From NCBI GenBank assembly GCA_037013685.1, contig CM072884.1, positions 8,060,001-8,124,000 on the forward strand: a stretch of 64,000 bases of DNA, read 5' to 3'. The stretch's first letter is position 1. Each line of letters starts with the position of its first letter. Source of the DNA: Acridotheres tristis. Lineage: Eukaryota > Chordata > Aves > Passeriformes > Sturnidae. The notes under the pieces were generated by a model, which worked only from the letters and a program-made list of their open reading frames with translations, was not told the origin of the DNA and ran no database searches. The translations under genes and the position numbers were made by a program. Below are positions 1-13,300 of this stretch, one piece after another.

Positions 1-3000
1 CAGCCACCCGTAGGAAAGCAGGGCTCCATCACACAACTGTGACTTGGGAGTACAAACAACATCATTCCCAACATCCTTCCCTTCCTCCTTCTCTCCCCTG
101 CTTTATATAATGAGCATGATGTCACAGGGTGTGGAACATGGCTTTGGAAAATACCACATCCTTTCTACTCACAAATTCTTGTTCACAAGAACAGCTCTAG
201 GAATGTAATTCACTTAAAACATAGCATTCCAGTGGGACAGGCCTCACGTAGAAATTTATCCATGTTCATATTTTTAGAATCAGGTACTAAAAATGCAGGT
301 GCTTCTGAATAAATTCTTGTAATACCAGAAGAGTTAAAGGTGGCAAACAGAGCTGGCAGTCCAAGAAAGTCTCCCTGTAGTTTGGGGAGGGTGACACTGT
401 CACTGCCACACTGCCTTCATACATGTAACTGGTTAGAGACCAGTTCCCCTACCTTCTGTACAGGAAAAAGTCCAGCACAGTCAGAACCTGATTTCTGTGC
501 TAAATTGGTTTCTTTCACCACTATTTCTTCAGTCAAGACTGTGTGCCTTTATCAAGGAATAAAAATTTTCCCCCTTGTTTTCTCTCCACTTGTTTTATCT
601 TGTTTTTTGGCTAAGAAAGTTCCACTCGAATTTCCCTCATCTTTCCTCATTATTGGTTGCAACTAAAGTGTTCCAACCCTGATAATTTCACCAGGACACC
701 TCCTTCAGCAATTATTTAAAATATCAATTGTCTTTTTTTTATTGTTACAGTAAGGTTTGGGGATTTTTTACTGGATATATTATTCTAAGTACTTATGACT
801 GGTAATAGGCAGAGCATTTGGTATTATGTAGAATCCTTAAAAAACACACAAAACCTACCAGAATCTATCAAATTTAGTTGTAGAGACCTATGATCTGAAG
901 AATTACAAAGCCTAATTTAAGCAAAGCAAAAGCCAGTAATATAAAGAAGGAACAACTGCAATAACTTATCATAAAAGGTGATCTTCCTTATAGCTATCAA
1001 CAGATATAGCCAAATGTAATAAATAAAATTAACAGAGAAGGCAAAATCTTTTATTGAATAACATTAAAGTATTATATTTTGGTTGTTCATTTTTTTTTTA
1101 TTTTTAAACCAGGATTTAAAGATGACTTACATTAGGTTTTACATAAAATTATTCGACCATAAGCAGCCCAAGCACTTGTTTCTCATAGTAACATAAAATC
1201 AACATCAAGAACTTGGATATTATTAAAATACAATATGCCAATATAAAAATAATTTTTTCCACTTCTCCTCTACTGACTCTTTCATGTCTTCCTCACTTTT
1301 TCTATAGGTCTCCATCCAACCACCTCCATGCAAAAGGTTTTGAAATTTTTAGCCTCACCTTTTCATGTGCTTAGGATGAATGTTTTTTGGGGTTTTTTTG
1401 GGGTATCGGTTTTAAGGAACTGAGATTCAGGCAAATGGTAATTGAGAATTATTTATATCCTAGGACACAAATAAAAACCAAACTGTTTCCCTATGTTAAT
1501 CAATCTGTCTGCAAATCTTGTCTTCAGGGTGAAATTTTTGGAGGCAAAAAATAAGTGTTTCCTATCTAACAAAAGCATTTTGTACAGAGAAATACTTCAA
1601 TTCCTTTATCTCCCATAAATATACTTGCAATACTCAGTAGCACAGCCATTTAGATCAGCAAAATTTGTTTGCACATGTAGTTCCCTTTATGTCATAAAAG
1701 TCCTGTGCTGCATAATTTAATAATTGACAAGAAATAGGAAATAGTTCATCACAAATATAATCACAATAAGAGTCACTATATTACCCTACTATGAACACTT
1801 GTAAAGTGTAAAGGGTTTGAAAGTATTCAAAATTGGTCATTTGAAAAAGAAAGGCCAGTTGGTTTGAGGAGGAAATTGTCTTGTACTAGACAATATCACA
1901 GGTCTATAGAAACACCTCTGCCCCTGAAAATAGAGGAGATAAGGAAAAGAAAATAATTAAATCTCTTTTAACAATGCAGTTTAATGGTTCAGGTAATATA
2001 TTCCAGTTTCCTGTGGGTATTCACTATTTCAAACCAGGGTTTGTTCCTATTCAGGAAGTGTTGAAGCATAACAATTTCTAGCCTTTTTCTAATGTTTCAT
2101 TTTGGTATAAGAAGTCAGGATGGATACTTAAAGATTCTGATCAATCTATTTTAAAAGATGCACACTTCATCAAGCTGTTCGTAAAGAAAATAACTTATAT
2201 ATTGCTGATCAGTGAAATTTTACTCTACATTTTCTCCATCTACTTCTATGAAAACTTGTCAAGACAGATTTCTTATTAAATAAGTCTAACCAATTCATTT
2301 TCTATTATTATATACTTCTTTATCAATTAAGATTTCTGAGGCTACTTTTCTCCTGACACCATAAATAAATCAACCAATTTCAGAAGAACATGAAAGGTGA
2401 TTTCACGTCTTAGTGTCTTGAGTGTACACCTTCAAGAAAGGTACTTGACAAGAGTAAAAAGATATCTACATTTAAAAAAATTATTTGCATTGCATCTGAA
2501 AAAATGCAACCAGAACCAGCTTTATTCCTTACCAGTGACTGACTTAATTGCTGAATAGACTCCTGATTTCTCTGCTTCATTAAAAGCAGAATATTCACTG
2601 TTGTAGAGAACTGTTTCTGTGAATAATCTCATTTAATTCCTTACACAAATTCTATCTTGTCTTCTAACCACAAGAGAAGCTTGGGTCCATTATCTTCATA
2701 GGTATTCAAATTAATGAACCAAAAACTTGACTTTATTTATCATTCACTTGGGAAGAAGAAAACAAATGCAGGTCAAGAACTTACATAAAAAAAAAATGCT
2801 GGCAGTGATCACAGCTAGTAAACAACTGTTGGAAAGAAGAGACGTCTGAAATTTTCAAAAATTATGAGCATTAATAAAGTAGAGATCCAGAAGGACTATC
2901 AGAATACATTGTTGGTCAAGAAAGACTCTGTGAAATTCTGGGTTTTAGCAAACATAAGCTTTTCTAAACCATTTTAATGACAGCAGCAGGTGTATTGAAA

Positions 3001-5042
3001 GGAGAGGTTTCCTTACAAGTATATTCTGTAATAGTCAGTCTAAAAGGTTGGTCAATGTACTTAAAACTAAGAAATCCTCTAAGTGGCCCAAAATATTTGC
3101 TTCCCATGTGTTTACTGCATGCAAAATGTGCTTGCAAAAGGAGTGATCCTGGCACTGAAGAGAAGACACACCAGCAATCACTATTGTGTTATGATATTAA
3201 TACATTATCTTTAAAATAACCTCCTCATAAAGATGAGTAATTTGAAAACAGTTATCCAAACATTTCTTTCTTAAAAGGTCTCTCAATAACAAAGGTTTCA
3301 TAATTCTCAGTCTACTTTACTATCCCAAGACAGAGAAGCTATATAATTAAATTAACTGTGACTTTGCAACTAATTTTCAGATTTTAAAAAACCATATGGT
3401 ACCTTTCATGGGACATTTAATCTGCTCATTCATTAAAACTTTGACCCCACAAGTACTTTCCTCAGTTCAATTAAAAACCTATTAGAATATTAGTTCATGC
3501 ATCAGTGTCGTGTAATCATTACTACTCAACACAAGACAAATATAAGGAGTGAGAACTGAATAAACCTTAGCAGTAATTTCAATAATACAGTGAGAAGTCT
3601 TTGAAGTGAATGTTTTACACTTTTTTCCCAATTTCAAACATTTATCATGATTTTCATCTTTTTGAAAACTCACGTGTTTGTACCCTTACCAGTAAGAACA
3701 AAAAAATCAAAAGCCTGAAGACAAACAGGTTAATATTTGGAGCTAGGCATTATGCTGGACTAGAGAGGAAATGTAGATTGTTCCTATATGTGTTTACACC
3801 ACCATTTTGATTTGGTCCCTGTTTTGCTCTTCTCTACCACTTTCAAAATATTCAAATTCAAAAATGTAGAGGCTGATTAAACCAAGTTTGATACTCTCCC
3901 CCTCTCCCATGTCATTGCTCCATGGCCACCATACAAGAACACATATTTAGTTTTATAATCTGTTATAATTAGATTATTTTATAATTAAATTATCTCTTGT
4001 AATAAGATAAGGGACTAACAATCTAAAATCCAAAAAATACACTAAACTAGCAAAAATTGACATATTATACCTCACAGTGCCAGACTTCTGCAACCACAGG
4101 GCAAAGAAGGACGGAGACAAGGGATTTCTGTCTGGAGCCTCCAGACCAGGACAAATAAAGGCTACACTTCCCAATAAACCTGTAAGGGACAGCAAAAAGA
4201 GACCAAAGCTTATGGGAGATGCAGAGTGGGAGAGTAGGAAACCTTGACCTTTTCTTTCTTTCCTCCTTCACCATCATACTTTGAGTTATGTCCTCTCTCT
4301 TGTTGTGGCAAATCATTATCAATCTTCACTGCTAATTTATGATTAGTTTTTTAATAACCTTGCTTCCTCTCTTTTTTCTCCTCACTCATCATTACTGCTT
4401 TTTGATACCTCCATGCACAGAGGAGGCTTTTCAGAATCATTACCTCCCTGATTCCCTTAAAAAAAAAAAAATCCCATTGCCCTGCTACATGCAAGTTTCA
4501 GATCCAATATTCCCCTTTTTGCCACTTATTTTCACTTCGAGGACCAAAACAATCTAACAGCCTTGTATCTTCTCTTTTTGTTTGTACATTTCAAAACTCA
4601 CCTAGAGAGCCACAAATAAAATTTTACAAGTCAGAGTTTAAAACTCGCATTTTTAATGTCTCAGACTTAATAACCTGAAAGTAAAAGACTTTTGTAAGAA
4701 ATTAATCTACTGTAAAACTACTTCCCAGATTTACATTTAGACAATGAATATTGCTCAGAGTAAACCATACCATGTCTGATATCTGTACTTCCAATCTGAA
4801 TAACATTTGGAGTACGTAAATTATTATACCACACAGAAAGGGATTTGAGCACTTAGCAAAAAATCAGTTTAAAAGGTCTCAGAAATAATTAACAGCAACA
4901 GCAGTTTCCAGAACTAATATAGCATTGATTTTATGATAATTTCTATGAAGTTAATATGAAATTTAAGACTTTTTTTAGAGTATAGTTGTGCTACTGCTAG
5001 TTTGCATGGGACAGTTCCACCATTTTCTGTTTATCTTTTTGT
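1..5042. other. AT-rich non-coding stretch, no gene seen
   Basis: I see no coding region, RNA gene or recognisable transposon here. The open frames are all about 100 codons or shorter, have no recognisable domain and occur on both strands, as expected by chance. Small low-complexity runs are present, such as T-rich runs near 730 and 1,090, a G/T-rich run near 1,381-1,405 and A-runs near 2,789 and 4,460. It could be intergenic DNA or an intron of a neighbouring gene. Confidence 0.6.
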
Positions 5043-5068
5043 AATAAATTCTGGTGGATTTATCTGAA

Positions 5069-5092
<24 letters not shown>
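5043..5092 (+). repeat. Poly(A) tract preceded by a polyadenylation hexamer
   Basis: A run of 26 A residues (5,067-5,092) follows an AATAAA hexamer (5,043-5,048) by 18 bases. That order and spacing match the 3' end of a polyadenylated transcript copied into DNA, so this may be the tail of a processed retrocopy. I do not recognise the sequence upstream, see no coding remnant and could not find a matching target-site duplication. A plain A-microsatellite that happens to follow a hexamer is the alternative. Only the tract and the hexamer are certain. Confidence 0.5.
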
Positions 5093-5099
<7 letters not shown>

Positions 5100-8000
5100 T
5101 TTCCACTGATTAAAAAGGTTACAAGAAACATGTTTCAAAGACAAGGTCCAGCACACTGCAGTACTTGTTAATTCCCCACAATATCTATTGAAAATGTCCC
5201 TTTATAAGAGCACTATAACAGAAGAAAGAACAATAAGGATTTTTTAATAGAAAATAGTGAGATTTTTCATAGAAACTAATTTCTAATTTTGTTATTTTCA
5301 ACTGTATACATTTAAGAATGCATAAGAAAGCTAAAGTCCAGCCAAAAAAACCAAACACACAAACAAGCAAATACAGCGAGTTCCTGTACATAACTCTATA
5401 TGAAGCAAAATGGATGGCAACAGTTTTCTAAAGATGCTCCTCCTAGGGTTTTTTTTTTAATCCTTCTGTATATAAATATTTATGAAGAGACTTATGATAA
5501 TTAGTATAAGAAAAACGTTAATAAATTAGATTGAAGAAAACTTGAGTGGAAGTTTTCTGAGTATTAGAAGACATTCCACCTGATAACATTTTTATCAGAT
5601 AGTGCATTGCAAAACAAAAAAAAAACCCCTAATTTGCCAAAATAATAGGCATAATTTATTGCATAATTTTACTTTTAATACAAAATATAACATGCATATG
5701 AAGTGCGACTGCATTTTTGTGCATTATGAAGAATTCTTATTTAGTACAACAATGCTATTTAGGCTTTTTTTCATTGAAATAGTTGGAATAATCCCCAACA
5801 ACTTGCAAAGCTACCCAATGTCAGTCTGTATTAACTAATACTTCCCTTCAAAAGTTGCAAAATTGTAGTTACTAACCATGGCAAAACTCCTGGTTTTTGT
5901 GGGTTTTTTACCATAGGGAAAACAAAATGAATGTTTTGAATTGTTTTAAAGTGTTTCATACTTCTTGCTCTAATTAATGCTAGTGGCAGTGTTCAGCATC
6001 CTGAAAGATATCATGAGTTCCATAAATTGAATATATATTACACCCCCAAGAATTGTCAAGAGATACATAATGTATTCTAAAATTATCATTAAGACAAACA
6101 GAATATTAGTTAGGAAAATAGATAAGCATTCCAGTATAAGCTTCATCACAAAATGCACTGTGAGTTCAATATATAGAAAGTGCAACATTGGGTGTAAAAT
6201 ATGGATTTTTTTCAAATCTTCCAATCTAGTTGAGGAACACCCAGTAATATATATTAAAGAAAAAGGTGGCATGTCCTTATAGCTGCTGTACTAAGGGTCA
6301 CAGAGTAGATTATCTTGAAACATTAGAAACAAAGGAAATATTAAAATGGAGAGAGCAAAATAGGAAGGCAGGGAGGACAAAACCACATTTAGTTCTGGCA
6401 AGTATCTGCAGCCAGCAAGGAGCTACTGCCAGCTGGCCATCAGCTGTGGATGGAAATATGTTCCAGCAACTGTTCCCTGTGGTTTCATCCCAAAACAGTG
6501 TCTTCTCTCTTCTGAAAAGGTGCCTGTCTTGGGAAGAACCATATGCACCCATCCACTAAAGTCTAATCATTTAGGGAAGCTTACATTTTAGGGAACCAGA
6601 TGAAACGAAAAAAAGAGTTGAGAATTCAGGAATTAAAGGCAGCCAGTGAAAACCATGTGCTTGCATCAAACTTATCAGCTCTCACTTGAAAGGTTTCTAT
6701 GACAATTCAAAAGTTTCCCACAGATTTTTACCATAATAGTATTCAACATGACCAGTTTCTAAACCTAAGCAGAGGAAATACTCCATAGATGATGTGAACA
6801 AGGTCAACTACACTTCTCAGTGGGATTTACAGCTAGGAGTGTTTTCAAGAAAAGAGAAACTTAATATTGTCAAGCATGGTACATGCCTGAAAAGAAATGA
6901 GAACAACAGTTGGTAGCTACTGAAGAATACTCAGTCAAAAGAAATATATACATCAATAACTATTTTATATCTAGCACTCTAGAATTGTTCATGGACTTCA
7001 CCTTAGAATTGCATGTGGTACATTGCATAAAATTTATTTATCTGCTCTATACATCTCTTAACAGAAGTATTCAGGAGCAGATTTTCAAAAGCATAGAAAT
7101 GCCTATAAACATGTCATTTTCTTTGAAATAGTGTTTTTAAATCCTCCAGCAATTTTGATATCTATTGTCCATTGCAAGATGCAGATACCACAAAAATCAT
7201 CTGACTTAGTGATAAAGCATCCTTAAACCATCAGCAATCAAAGTTATTCAACAATGCATTTTTTTTAACTGGTAGACTTCTAACATATAGAAAAACCAAA
7301 ACTGAAGATTTCCAGGGCAATCATAATTGTTTCTGCTTCTCAATTGTTCTCAGACCTGTTAATGGGCAACTTCCCTACTATTCTTCTTTATTTCTTTAAG
7401 AAACACTGGAACACATCAGGCTGGAGACACCAAGTTCCACTTTTTTGTAGCATTTGAAGTAACTGTGCTGCTAGTGCATGCAAGATAAAGTTGTCCTTAC
7501 TTTTTGTAAGGGCCTGGCCTTGACTTTTGAGAGGACTCAACTGCTTTAGCTTCAGGGAAAACAGCTATTTTTAAAGAGAATTTGCACATAGAATACTGAG
7601 GGCTTACGGAATTCTGGTCAATTGCAAAAGTTGAACACCTTCAACCTGCGTGTAAGATTAAAAAAAAAAAAAAAAAAAAACCACAAAAAACCCACCACTC
7701 AGTTAAGGACACCAGTTCTTTATGATTATGAACTGACCAAATGTTCCCTAGGTCACCTCTGCAATCACAGCCTCTGAAGAAGTTCTATTTCTGTCTCTTG
7801 CTGAAACCTCTCTGCTTGTCATGTCATTTCAGAAGCACCTTTGATATGACCCACAGGACAATCTTAAATAATTGTTGTTTCTTTTCCATGGCACCTGTTT
7901 AAGACTTCCCCAGCTTACTGAATTGAAAGGGGAAAACATCAAGGGGAGGGAATATTGGCTGTTTCCTTGTCCAGTTATGGAATTCCTAGAAAAGTGGAGT

Positions 8001-9225
8001 AAGAGCTCAATAAGATTTCTCTCGGCATACAAAAATGCTTACTGGCCCCTATAAAAATGAGACTGTTCTAATACAAGGAAAAAAAAGGAGATTTGAAAAT
8101 TAATGATCTGTTTAGAGCTTTCTTATCATTTTCCCCAAACCTTGATTACCCAAAAGCTTTATTTTCCAACCATACCTGTAAAGCACAGAGAAGGGGAAAA
8201 AGATATATTTTTCTTCACTTGTTCAACTCAAGTATTCACCAGAGGTTATACAAAATGGAGCTATAAAGTCTTGGATTTTAAAGCTGCATAGTGTGTGGCT
8301 CTTCCCTACTGCAGGAAACATCAAATGTTCTTTGTCTACTTAATAACATCCATTTTTTAGAAAAGGTGGAGAGCAGAATATGATGAAAACATAATAAAAT
8401 TTGATCTGCTGTGACAAAATATGAAAGATTTTGATATTTGTAAGATAGCCATTTCTGCTGGCTTTGTCTCTAAGCATCTATCACTTTCCAAAGCTTTGTA
8501 ATCTTCTGTGATGGAATCTAAACCTTCAAACTGCTTCAAACTCTCACTGTGAGTAAAGTGCTTTCTTCTGAATTTATACTTTTAATAAGGGTGCACATGC
8601 TTGAAAAATCTTCAAGACACTTCATTGCTAGAAATGCCTCTGCAGGACTAATTCTGTGTGACCTGTAGTTTTGACACACCTCTGCAATGCAATAGCCTGT
8701 TTAAATTCCATTTTTCCCCACCACACCCCTCAGCTACTGACTCAGGAAAGCACCACTACTTTAATTACATGCTGGAGATGTTTTCAAGTCTCATCTCTCT
8801 CTCTTCACATTGGTAAGAATTAAAGAAAAATAAATAAATAAAAGCAATTTTTTTATTGTAGGTCCAGGATGTTGGCCCTAGATGTATTTATATTTAAAGC
8901 ATCAGTTTGGGCATGTCCTTCCTTCCCCCCTCCTATGAGATATGTATTAGTTTGCTATATGCTTCATTTGTGAACAGGAAAGAAAATACCAATTCTGCCA
9001 ATGTGATACTATCCAAGGCATGTAAGATATTTAATTTTTTATATAGCATTCATCCAACTTATCTCTACTTCCCAGCCAGTCCAGGACGCTATCAGCAACC
9101 TTCATAAGTCTCTTGTCTTAAAACAAAAATGTCTTTTTCCTCTAGTTTGTCTGGGTATTTTTTATATTTCTCCCTTGGATCATTTCCCAGGTTCATGCAT
9201 TCTCTCCACATTGCTCCAGTTAATT
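5093..9225. other. AT-rich non-coding stretch with a poly(A) run
   Basis: No gene or recognisable mobile element was found. The stretch contains a run of 21 A residues at 7,660-7,680 followed by an A/C-rich segment, and a short (AAAT)n run near 8,826-8,840. The region 6,370-6,560 is somewhat less AT-rich and open on both strands, but neither translation resembles a known family. Confidence 0.55.
7660..7680. repeat. Poly(A) run of 21
   Basis: There are 21 uninterrupted A residues, followed by CC and a second short A-run. No polyadenylation hexamer is visible within the 30 bases before it, so it reads as a simple repeat rather than a retrocopy tail. Confidence 0.8.
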
Positions 9226-9460
9226 ACTTATATTTGATGGCCACCTCTGCGAGCCCTATTACTTATTGCCACTTGTGAACTGCTGTAATGTGGGGTGTTT
9301 GTCACTTCCACCAAGGTCACAGCCAGCCCTGTTATCATGGGGTTGCCCTCCCTATCTGGCAATATTGATGATGGTGGGGTGTGAAGCGTTTTCATCTCGC
9401 ACTGACCCCATACGAGCGAGCGCCGCGCGTTCACCTCAGGTTACTTCTGCTGAGTAAGCC
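9226..9460. other. CpG-retaining pocket of unknown origin
   Basis: This stretch stands out from its AT-rich surroundings. It is richer in G and C, and around 9,395-9,432 it keeps a cluster of CpG dinucleotides (TCGCAC, ACGAGCGAGCGCCGCGCG). Short open frames exist on both strands but match nothing I know. It may be a small regulatory element, a fragment of an unrecognised repeat, or a young insertion that has not yet lost its CpGs. Confidence 0.35.
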
Positions 9461-10253
9461 TTTAGTTCTCAGCAGCCACTGCTGCAAATGTTAACTGTAA
9501 GTCATTGTGGGGAGCTGGGAAGCAACATAAAAATTCAGTTGCTGCAGCTTTTGTGGCTTGAAAGGTGACATTGGTCATTTTCCCCCCTCAAGCTTTTGCG
9601 TTTTACTGCTAATCTTTTCCATCCACTGGTCCTTGCCAGTGGGAGTAAAAATGATGTGTCATTCTTTAATGACATATGACACTATTTTTAATTTAGAAGG
9701 GCATTTCTAACTTTTATATTCTAGACATTAACCTCCTTATATTTTCAGGATCCTGATTACCAGCAAAGTTCCACTTTGCTTTGTCAATAATATTTACAGC
9801 TATATTAACAGTTGATAGTAAACAGTTCAGGATATTTGTCTCCAGATAGACTTACATACTTCCACCTGTTTCATTCTATCCTGCTGCTGTATTTTAGCAC
9901 TCTTATTTACCCTTCGTGTTTTTTCTGCACCCCTCTGTATTGCACCCTATCCCCCTTCCCAAAACTGGCATACTCCAGCAGTCTCTAAACCTTGCTTTTA
10001 TCAAACACCATGTCTTTCTCAAGAAGGATGATGAGCATATAAGATAATATCTTTTTATTGATCCCTGATATTAGCAAGACAGGAGGCTGAATAAGATCAT
10101 GAATAACTTCTCTGAACAAAGAATGAGAGGAGTATGTTCTCATTCAAGCTGCAAACCTTTCAGCTCAAAGGCATCCTGGCCAAGCAGACGTCTTGTCTTG
10201 AGTACAACACCTCTGACAGTGCTATTATAAGTGACTGACGTGACTGGCGGCAG
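9461..10253. other. Non-coding spacer, nothing recognised
   Basis: Moderately AT-rich sequence with no coding frame of note, no repeat family I recognise and no RNA gene. Confidence 0.55.
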
Positions 10254-10308
10254 TGGCAAGTCACCAGGCTTCCTCAAGCCTCAGTCTTCCCATTTGAAAA
10301 TGGAAAAA
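10254..10308 (+). repeat. Probable ancient MIR-type SINE relic
   Basis: The stretch reads GCAAGTCACC, then GCTTCCTCAAGCCTCAGT, then CTTCCCATTTGAAAATGG. This follows, in order and at similar spacing, the well-known MIR wording of a 'GCAAGTCAC' block, a 'CCTCAGTTTCC' block and a 'CATCTGTAAAATGG' block. MIR elements spread before the split of mammals and birds, and birds keep only rare decayed copies. The match is by eye over about 55 bases, with several mismatches and an apparent small indel, so a chance resemblance is possible. Confidence 0.45.
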
Positions 10309-13300
10309 AATCCCAAACTCTGAAATTCCTGCTTTGAAATTTTCCACAGCTGCTTAGGCAGAAAGAAAAAAAATTAACAACACACTTCCCCAAATAGTTT
10401 CCATTCAAAGTTGTAGCACATAAGTTGTGACCTCAGGCAGCTTCCCTTTTCTCTAAAGTGTGAGAGCCTTTGATCAGGGAAACATTTATTTCAGGAACAG
10501 TTCATGCACTAGTAAAAAAGAAATTAAAAAATTAAGAATCCACACTCCTAAGAAAAAGATTTTAAGCTATACAGATGGAAAAAAAAGCACCTCTGTCTTT
10601 AAAAAGGGCTACAGGGAAAAAGGCAAAACCAAAGCAAAATAAAAAAATCAGGTTCCTCTAAATTGCAATCTTATGCACAAGTCAGTGCCTTTTGATACAT
10701 ACTCCAGAAGAGATTATGGCACAAGATGTACAAAGTGAACTCAAATCAAGGGTACACATTTTATCTAAAAAGCAATATGGCAAAGTTCACCAGTATAAAC
10801 AGCCTAAAATAACATTTAATGTGTCTATGGTCATTCAGAAAATATTAGATAGCTCTTCAAAAGTTCTACTAGAAAACCATGATTAAAAGCCAGTTTAAAC
10901 TTTAGCTGGTACAATGCTTTCCCCAAAATTCAATCACTGTTTAATTTAATACTCCACTTAATGTGAATAGAAGCTGAAAAGCAAAGCTACCTATATTAAA
11001 AATATCATTTGCTCATTATCTTGATCACTACAGACAGATATGATTGGATAATTTCATCTGCAGTAGTAAAAAGTATCCATTTAATTAAGAAATAAGGGAG
11101 AACAAAAAGACTAGAAAAGATGAGCAAAAGTAGGTCCAGGAATTAATAAATACTCACCATTTAGACTCAGAGTGCTAGCAGGTAGAGAAGATTTAGGATC
11201 AAACCCTGAAGGACACTGACTTAGTGTGTACCCCTGTATCTATTCAGATGAAAAGATTAGCCACTGCAGCTGAAATATAAATTAACTTAATAATTAGCAA
11301 ACAGAAGATATTGGTACATACAGGATATAGGCACATATGTCTCACAAAGAAAATGGTCTTGAAAACCTCGGTCACTTTATTAAGTCAAATCTCAATCTTT
11401 TAAATAACTTAGAAAATATATTGAATTCTCTACTATGTTGTTTCCTGCATATACAATAAGTGGGAAAAAGGCAAAGTTTAGACTAATACAGGCTGATTTA
11501 GAGCAGCCCTGTCTACCCAAAATTTCAGCTCTGGCAGCACAGTGTACTGAAGAAATACTGTTCCACATAAACCAGTATGTCACATGGGCAAATTTGATAA
11601 TCCAGAAGAGGTTAAAATTTACATCTACAAGGAAGAACACTAACCACAAAATAGCCAGGTTATAATTCTAAAAATCAGCTAATTTGTGTTTCCTAATAAT
11701 TACTTCTAATTAAATGTTACTTTTTTATTACAGATGTTAGGCAGAAAGGATAAATACAATGATGTAACTCAGTCCAAAAATCCATATAGCACTGTATCTT
11801 ACTATAAAATAGAAAAAATGTTGTTTACATATTTGCCTATATCAAGATAATTATCAAAAAAAATCTGATTACATGCTTGAATTTCAACCCTTAATTAATC
11901 CTAGTCTTATTCATAAAAGTATTTAGATTTATAAGCTCAAACAATTCAAAGGATCACAAAAGTACATGTCGGTAAATCTCCAGTCCTGCATTACTTTCTC
12001 ATCATCTGTAATTAGAAAAGGCACGTTCCAGTTCACATTGCTTTTGTAAGATATTAAAGAGTCTATCAATATGGACATATTAAAAGTGACAAGGGTAACC
12101 ACATCAGCAAAAATTTATAAAAGTTGTTGTATGTGATTATTTGAAGGCCTATTTGTTAATATGAGGAGTTTTTCCTTCGGCTTAGTTGTCTTAGTGCACT
12201 CTATTTCATCAAGTGAGGTAAAAATGAAGGCATTCCACAATATCTCCCAAGAGTGAGTTTGAAGGAGTTCTCACACATTTTTGAGGTTATGCTGAACTTG
12301 CCCCCTTTGTAACTTGTTTTCCTTTCTTGTCAATTATTCATGCATTCTACCTGTATCTTCAGGCAGAGACAAACTGTCTTAGTTAAATAGAATTATTATT
12401 TATTGAACTTTTTATGTTAGCTGCTTTATTTAATGAGAGAAAAGGTGATGAATTTAGTCCTTGTTATTTTCCTTTTACAAGGTGACACAAGCAGAACATA
12501 ATCGACCAGATCTGGAACTAGTATAAATTAACTCCATTTAATAAAAAACAGTTTACATCATCTACATCAAGGTTCTTAACATGAAAGAAATTTATCTGTA
12601 TCAATATGACACATTTAATTAGCTATACTATGGTAGTATGTGTATTATCACATAAGATTAAGATTATTGATCTCTCAAGTCAAAGAAAAACTCTATGAAC
12701 AGTTTTTTGCAGCATTAGAGTTCAACCTATTCCTGATATAGTAGTAATTCCTGTTGGTTAATTGAATGTGTAGACTGCTTCCCAAAGACATGCATGAGTC
12801 ATTGTCTGGAACTTGTCCTTCCAAAGAAAATCAACACTTGTGGAGAAAACCATCTCTATCAGTGTTTCCTTCCTCAAATCAAAGATAGCTAGCTTGGCAA
12901 ATACTTAAAGTTGCTGTCAGAATGTTTGAGAGGCTAAATAGAGCTACAAACTGAGTGCCAAAACAAAAATGGATTGGAAGATTACAGCAATCTCACTAAC
13001 AATAGTAGGACCAGACCAGTCATATATCCTAGAGATACATGAAAATAATTTTAAACAGGTAATTAGAGATAAAGCTATAAACAATATAAGTAATTTAAAA
13101 ATAACCCCCAAACCCTTCTAACTCTAATCTATTATTCCAGGAAAAGGGAACATAGCTTCCAGTTTTGAACTCAAGCATAAAGCAGAAGGATCTATAATGT
13201 CACCCAAAGAGGTTCTGTTGCAGTTTGTTGGGAAGGTTTGAAGGCAAATAAAACACCACAGTAGCAGTAGAGGTTATTGTAAGTGGCCTAAAATACATGG

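Noticed and set aside
4065..4330. Somewhat G/C-richer segment considered as a second LTR
   Set aside because: I found no TG...CA ends, target duplication or LTR wording that I recognise.
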